Shown: positions 22,786 to 34,070 of the stretch, piece by piece
Position numbering within the stretch: the first letter of the stretch is position 1
Layout of the letters: each line of letters starts with the position of its first letter
Source of the DNA: Anaspis maculata
Taxonomy: Eukaryota > Arthropoda > Insecta > Coleoptera > Scraptiidae
Reading direction: 5' to 3'
NCBI GenBank assembly: GCA_949128115.1
Contig: OX421961.1
Span: forward strand, 101,637,863-101,701,862
DNA: 64,000 bases
The notes under the pieces: model-generated
What the model saw: the letters and a program-made list of their open reading frames with translations, nothing else
What the model was told of the DNA's origin: nothing
The model's database searches: none
Position numbers and translations under genes: made by a program

Positions 22786-23100
22786 AATACAGGGTGATTC
22801 ATGAGCAGTGTCAAACTCAAATGCCAGGTAGGGGAAGTCAAGGCGAGTCAAAATCAATAGGTTTTGTTTTTTTTTTGTGATCACTTACGGAGATACAGGG
22901 TGAGTTATGAGCTTGGTTTAGTTTAGAATTATGAGTATGTTGTAAAATTTCGAGAGGCAATATCTCGGCAGCGGTTCATATAATAGCTCAATGAAATTTA
23001 CCAGTAGCGTTACTCCTAGTCAAGCTCGCCAAAATGCCGTACGATCAAAAAAAATCCAGGACCGGACTAAGAGAATTTTTTTTTTGATTACGACCCAAAA
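22786..23100 (+). repeat. TACAGGGTG-type repeat, inverted partner at 36430-36690
   Basis: Starts ATACAGGGTGATTCATGAGC. It shares GTCAAGGCGAGTCAAAATCA, TTTCGAGAGGCAATATCTC and CAAGCTCGCCAAAATGCCGT with the reverse complement of 36430-36690, 13 kb away. Confidence 0.75.
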
Positions 23101-23868
23101 AATATTTTTATTCACAACCACTATAGTAATAGACTCATTACTGACTTTTAAAAAGTTGGAAAAAGACGCTTTGTTGATGATTTTTTTCCCGCCTCTGAAA
23201 TCACTTGCCTCCCCCGTTAGAGGGCGGAAAGTGGATGGCCTCTGCTTGATTGATTGACAATTGACAGATGGATGACGGAATGACAGGTGTAGAGGGGCTC
23301 GAATCGAAGAGTCAAACGCAGTTTTGTGATGTTAAGGGTGCCAGTTATTATTATATGGTATGGTGTTTATGATATAGATATAATTGATGACTCTAATAGT
23401 CTAATTCACCGTGGGTTCCACAAAACAGATATTACGAGATTAGTTGATTTGCGATTTTTGTTTGTCAATTTGTAGCTAACTGATCAATGGAAATGCTGGT
23501 TTATACCTTAATAATGGAAAGATGATGGATCTAGTACAGATTTCAGGCATTTTTTTGTGAGCAATCACCTAGCATTCAGCAGAAAAAAGTTCAGTTAATC
23601 TGCAATCAGCCTTGATCGCTGATCATCTTTTTTGTGGAACTGACGGTCACTATTTAAACTCCAAATCTTCATTCTAACCAGCTGAAGTGGTATAAAAGTG
23701 ACATGAACAAGTATACCGAACCGGCCGCTGTGTTCAAATTTGGCTGAGACTGGTTCTGGGCTCCAGGCTCCAGGGCTCCAGGAAAATGAGGATGAACCTG
23801 AAAAAAATAATAAAGTAGCTGTAGCGGTGAATATTTCGTTGTTTCAATGAAATAGTATTTTATGTTAC

Positions 23869-23972
23869 TAGCACCGAAAACCGGGCATAGCATAACGAAC
23901 GTGAATGCAGCTCGAGGCCCTAGGCCGAGAGCTGCATGTAAGAGAGTTATGCTATGCCGTTTTCAGCGCGAG
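23869..23972. repeat. Hairpin with GCATAGCATAAC arms
   Basis: CCGAAAACCGGGCATAGCAT and GTTATGCTATGCCGTTTTC form a stem; the loop contains a second hairpin (GCAGCTCGAGG..CCGAGAGCTGC). Probably a small foldback element. Confidence 0.6.
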
Positions 23973-24327
23973 TATCATACATCGTTTTTCGTGCTGCTTT
24001 TAATAAAATTACAAATAAATGATATCATATCGCAATAATCATTGTAATAAATTTCAAGTTGGTACTTCTGCCATTTATCACCAAGGCACGAGGCATATAC
24101 CTACTAGATGCAGATTTTTGTGTGTCAAATGTCTATTTGAAAAATTGCGTCCTATGTTTAAATTTTCTTGCTTAAAACCGCCCTTCCTCTCCCCAATTAG
24201 AAGGGCCATCCCCCAAAAATCCCGAAATCACTGAGCTCTAGTGTCTTGTGTGACGACGAAACACAGGAAATGGCATAAATTAATCACTTTCAAACCTTCG
24301 CGCCACAAAACGTCAAAAATCATTCTG

Positions 24328-24530
24328 CAATGGACCTTTTCAGAAAAGAGAGATAGATGCATGCGCGCTCATACCGCGCAGTTGGAGGTGTCTAGCTATA
24401 ACGGCGCCTGATATCTCCAAGGGAAACTCCGTTCGTTATGAAGTGCGCGGCACCACACTGCGCATGCGGTTCTGTGGGGGCTGTGACGTAAATCGTGCGA
24501 GAGAGCTGCCTTTATTGGAAAGGTCCATTG
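24328..24530. mobile_element. 203-bp MITE-like element, CAATGGACCTTTTC ends
   Basis: CAATGGACCTTTTC and GGAAAGGTCCATTG are near-perfect inverts. The interior is GC-rich (TGCATGCGCGC, CTGCGCATGCGG) unlike its neighbours. Confidence 0.6.
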
Positions 24531-24759
24531 TACCAACAGATATTAGAAAAATGACCCTAAATTGTCAATTTTCAAAGTAATTATTTATAATTTTAACTGA
24601 TTTAAACCGAAAATTTCAAGCTATAACATTGGAAACGTGATCTCTCTTGAATTGTGAATGATTTTGCGAGGTAAGTTTATTTTTCACGTGTACCTACTTT
24701 TTACTTTGCCGCTCTAGTAGTATGGGAGCATAGGTCGTGCCGTGTGCAGCTTTGTGAAG

Positions 24760-25380
24760 ATATATAGAGTTATGTCTTAATCAATTCCTGGGGGATCAAG
24801 GACTATGAAAAATTATGGTGGAATATTGGCATCCACTGCAGGCAAATATGGTGGAGGCGCCAAAATGGGCTTTATCTGGTAATAAGAAACTGGCTGTAGC
24901 TCGTTTGTTTTTCAATGGATTTCAACATTTGGAACGTCATTTTGTAGACAAAAGAATTCTCTTCTTATTTCGTATCTAAATTTCCAACGTCATTTCGGAA
25001 AACTGTTAAAATTGTCTTTATAATATTTGCTAAATTCTGGCGTTTTTTGGAGGTTATCCGATATTTTTGAAACTTGGCAGTATTATAGATCTTGAGGTGC
25101 CCTTTCCTAATTTATTCTCTTCCACTTCGTATCTTTGCCGTTTTGGCCGTCATATTGAAAAGATGGCGCCCAAAAAACAGTTTTTTGTCAATATTTTGAA
25201 TTCAACTGACTCAAGATTGAAACGTGTATATACGGAGGAAAGCCCATTCAAGTCTCTACAATTTGACATATCAATCATTTATGTGTGCCTTACGGTTCAT
25301 GAGTTAGAGCTTTCAGAACTGCCGGAAGCATCAACTTTCGGCATTCGATCAGCATGTTGAATTGATACCACCGTCATGTA
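24760..25380 (+). repeat. Interspersed repeat, inverted partner at 32440-33040
   Basis: Shares TATGGTGGAGGCGCCAAAAT, TCATTTTGTAGACAAAAGAA and GGTTATCCGATATTTTTGAA with the reverse complement of 32440-33040. The open frame with GRHIEKMAPKKQFFVNI recurs in both copies but has no domain and is treated as repeat sequence. Confidence 0.8.
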
Positions 25381-25390
25381 GTAAGCAGAT

Positions 25391-25925
25391 TAATAATAAT
25401 AATAATAATAATAAATATTTATTGTCCTGTATACAAAAAATGTACGTTGACAAATAAAAAACTGTATATAAGCACTTAAGTGAGTACACAAAATGAAGAA
25501 GTGGCGAAATAAATAAACAAATAAATAGTTCTAATACAACAAATTAAATAACATTATCAGGTTATACATACATTTTCAGGAGTTTTATTGATACATAGAT
25601 ATTTCACAGAACAGGTCAATAGAGAAGGAAATAGAAAAGAAAAAGAATAGAAAATTACTCGTTCATGAGGAATGAACGCATCCTAAATATACCCTCAAAG
25701 ACAGTATACAATTTTTTGGCGGTAGGATATGTGATTTGCTCTAGAAGGGAGGCGAGGCCATCGATGTCATTTAAACCCCTAATGAACTCCCCCCTGAAAG
25801 GCCGGTACATCGGACAACGGAACATGATGTGTGAAACAGACTCAGATTCAGCCATGTTGCAAAGTGTGCAATAGGGGATGTGACGGTTTTTCAATTTTGG
25901 TCTAAATAATTTCTAATTGCTTGGT
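25391..25925 (-). mobile_element. 5'-truncated LINE 3' end with TTA-repeat tail
   Basis: The minus-strand frame 25894-25655 encodes the C-terminal zinc-finger region of a non-LTR retrotransposon polymerase: CTLCNMAESESVSHIMFRC followed by PMYRPFRGEF, ending FRMRSFLMNE. The 3' UTR ends in AATAAATATTTATTATTATT, a TTA-type microsatellite tail at 25391-25412. The endonuclease and RT are absent. It resembles the C-terminus of the LINE at 27353-28520 in layout. Confidence 0.85.
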
Positions 25926-26134
25926 TTTCACGGAAAGTAATATTTATTTGGATCAAAGCATGTTCATTTTACGTAAAAAAAATCTTCTTCATTTCGCTAA
26001 AATATTTGGCGCCCAAACGCTTTATGAAAGTCAACGGCCATTGTGACGTCACAGTTCATAAACTGCCAAGTGTCATTCGCGAATGTAAACAAACCATCAC
26101 ATGTTCGCAAGCACGCTGTTCTGTTTGGGGAACA

Positions 26135-26338
26135 ATGAGTGGAAAATCCTATCACTGGTGTGTGGTGCCTCTCCGCAAAAACACGGGAAGAAGTTTCCCA
26201 CATTAACTTTTCATTGTGGTACCCAAAAAAGAACACATGAGAAGGAAGTGGCTGAAACTTGCAAGAAGGGATCCAAATGGATTATCTTCGAAATCATCCA
26301 TCTATTTTTGTGAAAACCATTTTGATGTTGGTATATGA
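26135..26338 (+). pseudogene. THAP zinc-finger domain relic
   Basis: Read from the ATG at 26135 the frame gives SYHWCVVPL, a TAA stop at 26204-26206, then in the same frame LFIVVPKKEHMRRKWLKLAR, RRDPNGLSS and SIYFCENHFDV. This is the THAP C2CH DNA-binding domain pattern (CxxxC, W, C..HF) found in P-element-type transposases and their domesticated descendants. Besides the stop, the second zinc-ligand Cys of the first pair appears as Arg (CGC for TGC). A possible donor G/GTATAT follows at 26330. Only the THAP part is present, so it is a dead exon or transposase fragment. No transposase core was seen nearby. Confidence 0.7.
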
Positions 26339-26339
26339 G

Positions 26340-26846
26340 CTTGGTAGGTACCTACCTTTAATTATATTAAGTATCATATGTGTTATATAATCGATAAATG
26401 ATATTTAAACACAATTTGAGATTTGAGGTTATGTTATTAAAAGTGAAGTTAGTGGTCAGACTTGAGACTACCGTATTTTAGTGAATGTGCCTACAGTTTT
26501 AATATGACGTGAAAAAAACTGTCCAACCATTACAGCGTCCATTTGAGGCGACGTACTGCTATTCGCTCTCGAGAAACCTGGATTCCATTTTATTTTCAGG
26601 TGAAAACACCGACACGCTCCGTAACACGCTACGGGCTACGTGACATCTCCGGTGACAGATGAGAAATGACAGATATGAAGATTGACGTCACACCCAATCG
26701 TGGCGCGTTTTAGGTCACGTGACATTGATTTAAAATAATTCAATTTTTAATTTCACTTTTCTCATCAATTAATCAATGTATCATCGAGAAATGTTGCACA
26801 AGCTACATTTCAATTTTCACTTGCTCATAACAAAGACATAAAACCA
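26340..26846. other. Unassigned sequence between the THAP relic and the LINE
   Basis: Contains CACGTGAC and TGACGTCA-like palindromes near 26680-26725 but no exon, repeat end or RNA feature that I can support. Confidence 0.35.
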
Positions 26847-29800
26847 TTAAAATCTGACACAGTCACATACCCTATTCTCGTCCTGGTCGAAAGTGTAAGA
26901 AACTGTTTGAAACCGCAACCGTACGAAAGTCCTTGATGCGAGGCGCAACTGTGATACAAAGCGGATGATGTGAATGGGTCTGCTGCACTGCAGATATCTA
27001 CAAGCACTTCTGTCAACGCCAAAAGATCTGTAGAACATGGCAAAGCTGGAGTTGGCTAGAGCGTCAAGATCCTGTTGAAATAAAATTTCGCGATACTTAT
27101 CTAACATGACATTTTTGTAAAGCGCAACAGACTGCAGTCCCACCTTGGTCCACAACTGAGAGAAACCCACCTCCCCAACAATTTCCCCTACCTGTGAAAC
27201 CCAGTTGTATCGAACGTCATTCAGCGGCCAAGACTCAAGTGCGAACAGTCTGTTGAAGCAGACCCTTGGCAAATGATAATCTGGCATGGCAACGATACTG
27301 ATCAAAAAATTTAAGCACGATTTAAAGATAAGCCATTTTAACTTGACTGTGCAAAAATATTAGGCAGGACAATCAGTACCACTATAAAGACAACCGCATT
27401 CAGACAGTCGATTCTTACAACTATTTGGGCACTATCTTTTTTTATAACGGACTGTTTTGTAGGGCATTAGAAGACCGAAAACGCAAAGCAAGGGTATGCT
27501 CAGCGACACTGAGTAAACTCGTGAATAGCTCAAAGATGAACGACATGCACTCTATTCTAAGCTTATATAGCTCAGTGACCCTTCCGACTTTTTTGTACAA
27601 TGCAGAGATTTGGGGTTTAAGGTACTTAAAAAACGTTGAAACTGTTCAAGATAAAACGCTGAAAAATGTACTTTACCTGCAAAGATCAACTCCTGGATAC
27701 ATCATAAGGACGGAGCTCAATATGTGCAAGGTTTCTAGTGTGATAATAAAAAGAGCGTTAAACCTCTTTCTCTCAATCACGAAATTGGGCAACGACCGGT
27801 TTGTAAAAATTGCACTCATGAGACTTCAAGCTTTAGACTCCTTCCCAAATAACATGATACAATACAACTCAGTGATACAACTGGTACTCCCAATTAAAAG
27901 GTGCACTCAGCGAATTTGATTTTGAATTAAATACGTCATGGTCTGAAAGGGATGTTAACTATATTATCGACAAAATTTCACACAGGGGTAAAATGGATGA
28001 CTGGAATCGGATTTTGCTCAGTACTTATGCACCCGATTACAAATTCTGTCAGGTGCACTGTAGTCTTTGTAACCAGCGTAAACTTGAGAATCTCGAGCAT
28101 ATTCTGCTTCAATGTCCAATGTACAAATGTTTTCGCCCACCTTTGCTTTTGAAACCTACCGACCCTCACAACCTTCTTCAAAACCTATCTGTTGAAAGCT
28201 CAAAAGAAATTTTCATTTTCCTCCAGAACTCCCTGCGGCTAAGGTCCTTCATTGTGGAAGAATAACACGTATATTGTGATTGTGAATTGATCTATGATTT
28301 GTAACGTGCTGAGTTATACTCTGTAACTATTAAATTTGTCTTTTTTGTTATGTAAACACTTGATTATTACTGTTGATTTATATATTTACTTATATTTATT
28401 TACTTATTTTTGATGAGCTAATGGATGTTGTTTTCTTTCTTAGTTTGTCTTGTCCTACTCTTGCCAGTAACTTGTTTTATGATATGCTGTATCAAAAAAA
28501 CAATAAACTTATTATTATTATTTTAACTTGACTGTGCCGGTCTCGAGTCTCACCAAATAATCCGGAGTGTTCCTGGACAAACACAACAACCTTTTAAAAA
28601 ACGTTACTTGCACTCTCTCAACAAGCTCAGCGTAACGCGGTCCCCAAATAGGCAGGCAATGCGTCAGTGAGTTAAGAATCAGTGTGTTGTATAGTGTAAT
28701 GCGCGACTGCCTTGAGTTTACTTTAGACTTTGCCATTATACCCAGAACGGCACCCACCGCAGATTTACCCGCAGTCACCGCATTTTTTGCTGCGTCAGAG
28801 AAGAGAGAAGAAGAGGTGAAGTTAATGCCCAAGTAGGTGAATTTACCGACCACCTCAAGTGGGAGATCCTTGTATAGAAAACGATCCGCATTGGAGTGCA
28901 TATATCCGCCTCTTCTAAAGCACACAATTTTTGTCTTTGGGATGTTGACTTCCAAATTGTTGCATTCTGCATATGTTTTCAGAGCGCGAAGTTTGCGTTT
29001 TAAGTCAACGGAAGAGTCGGCCAGAAGAACCAGGTCATTTGCGTACAATAACATAATTAGATCATTAACCCCGTCCAGTCCTATCCCACTTAGTCCACGA
29101 TCGCGAAAGTAGCTTTCAATATCGGAAATAAAGAGTGAAAAAAGAAGTGGACCCAAAGGCTCGCCCTGTAGAACCCCTTGATTGACAGGAAACTCCCTTG
29201 TGTAACCGTCACATGTCCTAACCTGTATTGTCGCGCTTGAGTAGATTGCAATAAGCACTCTTAGAATTTTTTAACTAATGCCTAAACCGTACAATTTGAG
29301 CCAGAGAAGCCTGTGGTCAACTGTGTCAAAAGCCCTTTTAAAATCAACAAATGCTGCAAAAATCTTTCGTTTTTTTAGCCTCAAATGGATATCTATAGCC
29401 GCAGACAACGTAAAGACATTATTTAGACAACCTCTAGATTTCCTAAAGCCTGACTGGCATTCAGGGATCAAGGAATTTTCCTCTGCCCACTGAGATAACC
29501 TTTCGAGAAATATTTGAGAAAAAACTTTTTCGGTGCAGTTTGTCAATGCAATACCCCTGTAGTTCGCAGGGTCGGTCTTTGGCCCTTTTTTATGCAGCAT
29601 ACAAAGAATAACATCGGTCCAACTGTTTGGGATTTCCGCTGAGTCAAAAATACGATTGAACAGAACTGTGAGGTAGAGTACCCATTTATCTGGAAGAGAT
29701 TTTAAAAATTCGTAGCCTATTCCATCCTTTCCCGCGGCTTTACCCAACTTGCATTTATTTAAGGAGCTAATAACTTCTTCGGTAGTTATGGAATCGTCCA

Positions 29801-31298
29801 AAAATGGATGCTTCGCGTCAAAAAACATTAGTTTATCTGCAACGTGTGGCTGAAAAACAGATTCATAAAACGCTTCCCAGGCAGCTCTACCCAAATCGGT
29901 ATCGTTACGTCCATCAGTAGATCGAAACAATCTCACCGTTCTCAAAAAAATCGCTGAATTTCTCGCACTACTGAGACGATCAATTAGTTTAGTTTGTTGT
30001 TCCCTTTTTTTTGACCTGACAAGACTTTTATACAGTTTTTTAGAAACAAGATATTTAGCTTTAGAATCGGATGAAAAGTTACTGGAACGACAGATTCTCA
30101 AGAGACTGCTACAGGCTCTCCTAGCAGTGCGACACTCAGCATCAAACCAGGACTTCGTTCTATTGTGTTGATGGGAATTCAAAGTTATGCGGTTGCGCTT
30201 TACACGTATCAAACCAAGTGACGTAGCAGTTTACCACACTGCGGCTGTGAAGTTATCATAAAGTGACGTACCAGCCAGACTGACCCTCGGGGAATTTTCC
30301 ATCAAAGTTACGTACTCACCACGCAGTTGCACCTCCCAGCCAAGAACCTCCCTCGAAGAATCCACAACTGCTGCCCGATCGCTCTGCAAAAAAACTTCCA
30401 GACCAGGACGAGAAATGGACAATAAAACAGGGAAATGATCCGACTGAAAATGAAACTGCAACACATTGAGATCATTAACGAGTGGTAAAGAAAGGTTATT
30501 GCACCAGACCAAATCAATGACACTGCCTCCCCTCTCATTCAAAAAAGTTAGTTGCGCTGGATAATCTGACACTGTTCTACCATTAAGCAAATTGAAACAA
30601 TTGGTGTACATAAACTTTAAAAGAGCACGGCCGCGGGCATTACATGTATTATCGTAGCTTTGGCTAGATTCATAAAGGTTTGTCCCTGTTAAAAGATCTG
30701 GAGCAATGTCGTCAAGAGTCCCAACTCTACAGTTAAAGTCACCCCCAATAATGAATATATGATTCGGGTATGTTTCTTGGACTTCCGTAACAATATCCTG
30801 CAACATTTCCAAAAAAACAACAATATCTAATGATGGTTTGCAATATACAGAACAAATGATCAATTTAACTCTACTGCTATCCACTGCTGCGACAATCCAC
30901 CATGGGGAGCTATATAAAGTTTTTGTAATGAAATTCTTCTTCGCTAGTATTGCAAGCCCTCCGCTCGCTCTTCCTAGTGACTTTTCCCTGATAGCCGGGG
31001 AGTAAATAGCGTTGAAAACACCCGCACCACACAGACCACTTTCCAATGAAGCATTTGGGATAGCGCTCGTTAACCATGTTTCGCACACACAAACAACATC
31101 AACAGAACTTTCGTAAGTAACAAAGAAGTCATTTAGATTACGGTAGCCATACAAGTTCCAGAAAGTTATGTTGGTGTATTCTAGGGAATACTGCTGGTGA
31201 TGCTGCTGTTGTTGCTGCTGCTGGTGGTGGTGCTGTTGCCGCTCCTGGTGTTGATGCTGCTGTTGCGATTGTTGTGGGTCTGCAGAGTCCTGGGATTG
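26847..31298 (-). pseudogene. LINE ORF2 (endonuclease and reverse transcriptase), broken
   Basis: Non-LTR retrotransposon polyprotein on the minus strand. The APE endonuclease (31154-30300) shows CETWL, IIGGDFNCRVG, IDLVWCN and QSDHFPVLL. The RT (30212-28540) shows YRGIALTNCTEKVFSQI, AFVDFKRAFDTVDHRLLW (motif A), GVLQGEPLGPLLFSLFI (motif B) and LLYANDLVLLADS (motif C, normally YADD). The frame stays the same from 31298 to 26847 except for two in-frame TAA stops (30233-30231, 29273-29271) and a 1.17-kb LINE inserted at 27353-28520. Beyond the insertion it resumes exactly in frame (AMPDYHLPRVCFNRLF) and ends at 26847 without the zinc-finger tail and 3' UTR. The clade is uncertain; the motif-B form suggests the CR1/L2-like side rather than Jockey. 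Confidence 0.9.
27353..28520 (+). mobile_element. 5'-truncated LINE inserted in another LINE
   Basis: Flanked by a perfect 17-bp target duplication TTTTAACTTGACTGTGC (27336-27352 and 28521-28537). It begins inside the RT: DSYNYLGTIFFYNGLFCRAL, then TFLYNAEIWG and LYLQRSTPGYIIRTE. A frameshift between about 27919 and 27993 precedes the zinc-finger tail CSLCNQRKLENLEHILLQC-PMY and LRLRSFIVEE. It ends AATAAACTTATTATTATTA, a microsatellite tail. It is related to, but clearly different from, its host LINE. Confidence 0.92.
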
Positions 31299-31886
31299 TC
31301 ACTTTGACTCATAGTAGTTAGTATTTCTTCTCTTGTCTTCTATCTTTTTTATTCGGCAAGGACAGTTAGGATCTCTGGCTGAATGTGCACGGGCTGAGAT
31401 TCTCAATTTCTGACAGTTAATACAATTTAAATTTTCATGGCAAGTTCTACTGTCGTGTTTTTGTCCACACTTATGACAGGTTTCGGTCTTCTCGTCGCAG
31501 TATTTTTGGACATGTCCGTAGCCGCAGCACAAAAAACAAATGGTGACGTCTATTACTTCGGTGATGTAGTGTATCACTAGATCTAGGTTTATTTTTTCTT
31601 TCTGGAGGAGGAAGCTGGCGATGTCTGGCTTTACTTGTAGGATTAGGTTGCTTTTCTTGTCATTCCTACATTTCTTTTTTGCCAGAAGTTTAAGACCCAT
31701 TTGTATTTTGTTATCAGGAAATTTTTCTGCAAGATCATCATTTTCTTGAAAGAGCCGTTCCCTAAGCTCCTCTTCATTTATTTCTCCATACACACCGCTG
31801 ATTTGGATTATGGGATCATTTGTGTTGTTTTCTTTGACTTCAATATCCTCATCTTTTGAAAAAATATCGAGTTGAAAAGCAGATTA
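31299..31886 (-). pseudogene. LINE ORF1 (CCHC zinc-knuckle protein), 5'-truncated
   Basis: Gag-like nucleic-acid chaperone of the LINE. Reading from after a stop at about 31887, the frame continues without an ATG through GVYGEINEEELRERLFQEND to three cysteine knuckles: CFLCCGYGHVQKYC, CHKCGQKHDSRTC and CINC. It ends ESK with TGA at 31301-31299. After that TGA the same reading frame continues through a Gln/His-rich stretch (31298-31190) straight into the endonuclease. Confidence 0.85.
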
Positions 31887-31889
31887 ACC

Positions 31890-32420
31890 ATAAATAGCTC
31901 TTGGCTATTAACCATAGATAATAAAAATTAAGAAAATCGATCATGGTGATGTTGATTGTGTAATTACAGGGTGAACTGTAACTGTAGAGGCAAACTGACT
32001 TTAGAAAGGAATAAAGATAATGTATAGCATTTGGAGGATATCAGATACAATCTAAACTCATTATTATAATGAAATTTGGGGTCATCATTCAGAATATCTA
32101 CTTTTCCACTTCGTATCTTTGCCGTTCTGGCCAAAATTTTGAAAAAATGGCGCCTAAAAAAACCTAATTTCGGAAAATTTTTGGAAAATTTGTCATAAAA
32201 AAATCTCAAAATTTACATCAAAATGAAGGTCTATTAAATTCTATAAAATTTGACATCTAAATCACTTATGTGCGACTTACGGTTCTCTAGCTATACCTTT
32301 TCAAAGTCAATTTGCCTTTACATTTCACCCTGTAGTTGTATAACAACCATTACCATGATTGATTTTCTGGATATTATTGATCTGTGGTTGACAACTGATC
32401 ATTATTTATAGTTAATTTGA
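31890..32420. mobile_element. Foldback with ACAGGGTGAA ends, next to the LINE 5' end
   Basis: TTACAGGGTGAACTGTA (31966) mirrors TTCACCCTGTA (ending 32335) through AGGCAAACTGACTTT/AAAGTCAATTTGCC. Outer arms AGAAAATCGATCATGGTGAT/ACCATGATTGATTTTCTGG extend the palindrome. The core TTCCACTTCGTATCTTTGCC also occurs in the 24760-25380 repeat. Confidence 0.65.
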
Positions 32421-32439
32421 CTGCCACGTGGAGCTGAGA

Positions 32440-33040
32440 TCAACTTAACATGCTGTATGGATGACAAAAGTTGATGCTTCAGGGAGTTCTAGAAGCCATA
32501 ATCCAAGAACCGGAAGTAGCACGTACACGAATAAGATGTCAAATTGTAGAGAATTGGATAAGCTTACATTCGCATCTGAACACCTCCACTTCACATCGAC
32601 TGAAATTGAGATATTGACAAAAAACTGTTTTTTGGGCGCCATCTTTTCAATATGGCGGCCAAAACGGCAAAGATACAACGTGGAAAAGTGAAAATTCGGA
32701 AAGGGCACCTCAAGATCTATAATACTGCCAAGTTTCAAAAATATCGGATAACCTTCAAAAAAGGCCGGAATTTAGCATATCTTTTAAAGACAATTTTGAC
32801 AGTTTCCCGAAATGACGTTTGTAAATTCAGGTATAAAATAAGAAGAGAATTCTTTTGTCTACAAAATGACTTTCCAGGTGTTGAAATCCGTTAAAAAACA
32901 AATGATCTACAGCCAGTTTCTTATTACCAGATCAAGCCCATTTTGGCGCCTCCACCATATTTGCCTGCAGCAGATGTCAATATTCCACCATAATTTTTCA
33001 TGGTCCTTGATCGCCCAGGAATCGACTAGGACATAACTCT
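32440..33040 (-). repeat. Inverted partner of the 24760-25380 repeat
   Basis: Reverse-complement match across almost the whole length, including GGTGTTGAAATCCGTT and CAAATATGGTGGAGGCGCCA read on the minus strand. The pair encloses about 7 kb with three LINE pieces and the THAP relic. Confidence 0.8.
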
Positions 33041-33041
33041 A

Positions 33042-33963
33042 TACAGGGTGTCCGTTTTTCGAGGCTAAGCATGGGTATCTCGCTTATCTTAAGAGATACA
33101 AAGTCGGTTAAATTAGGAAAAAGTTGCGCATTTTCATGACGATCAATGATCCAAAAAGAAATTTGACGTATCGATGTTCGTTTTTGAGATATCGTGAAAA
33201 AACAGGATTTTGATTTTTGTTTTTATTTTTCATTCAAAAAACGGTTGAAGGTGGCCTTTTCTAATCTAAACATTGTCAGGGCACTTTTTCAAGGGGAATC
33301 CAAATCTGCCAAAATCTTTATTTTAGCTTTCAAAGCAACCGAGATACGACATTCAACTTTTTTCTCTAATGGGCGCCATATTGGATTTTGATATTTTTGA
33401 ATACGGTATTCTTATCTGGTTAGAACGATGTGCCACATGTCATTGTTGAATAAATGTTTGACATTTAGGTTTTTTTCTATTGTCGATGCTGATTTTGTTT
33501 CCAAAGCACTCTTTGAAAAATAAAAAAAATTTTTTTGCTCTAAAGCATGAATTCAACAATGGCACGTGACACATCGTTGTAACCAGAAAATGAAATTGTA
33601 TTCAAAAATGTCAAAATCCAATATGGCGCCCATAAGAGAAAAAAAAGTTGGATGTCATATCTCGGTTGTTTTGAAAGCTAGAATGATGATTTTGGCAACA
33701 TTGAATTCCCCTTGAAAAAGTGCCTTCACAATGTCTTAACTAGAAAAGGCTACCTTCAACCGTTTTTCAAATAAAAAATAAAAACAATAATTACAAATTT
33801 CTGTTTTTCTCGATATTTCGAAAACTAAAACTGACAAGTCAAATATCTTCTTGGATCATTGATCGTCATGAAAATTCGCAACTTTTTTCTAATTTAACCG
33901 ACTTTGTATCTCTAAAGATAAGCGAGATACCCATGCTTAGCCTCGAAAAACGGACACCCTGTA
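33042..33963. mobile_element. 0.92-kb foldback, TACAGGGTGTCC ends
   Basis: TACAGGGTGTCCGTTTTTCG and its complement end at 33963. The arms run the whole length (GAGATACAAAGTCGGTTAAA, CCAATATGGCGCCCAT) to a centre near 33500. Confidence 0.9.
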
Positions 33964-34070
33964 TATCTTCACAAAGTTGCACACGGCCAAGCCTTTTTTA
34001 ACCCTATGCCCCCAAACTATAGATCTTTTTCTGAATATTATATTAGATACAGTGCAGGACACCGAGCGTA

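Larger units (their letters stand above)
22178..24327. other. Region upstream of ERp44: repeats, no gene supported
   Basis: The ERp44 promoter should lie just above 22177; no TATA box was convincing. A GC-rich stretch at 22390-22730 contains a possible relative of the 19552-19680 MITE. 22786-23100 is one arm of a dispersed inverted repeat, and 23870-23970 forms a hairpin. The rest is unassigned. Confidence 0.5.

Noticed and set aside
25067..25360. 97-codon ORF with a close copy at 32738-32445
   Set aside because: Recurrence is due to the interspersed inverted repeat, not gene duplication; no domain and no start conservation.
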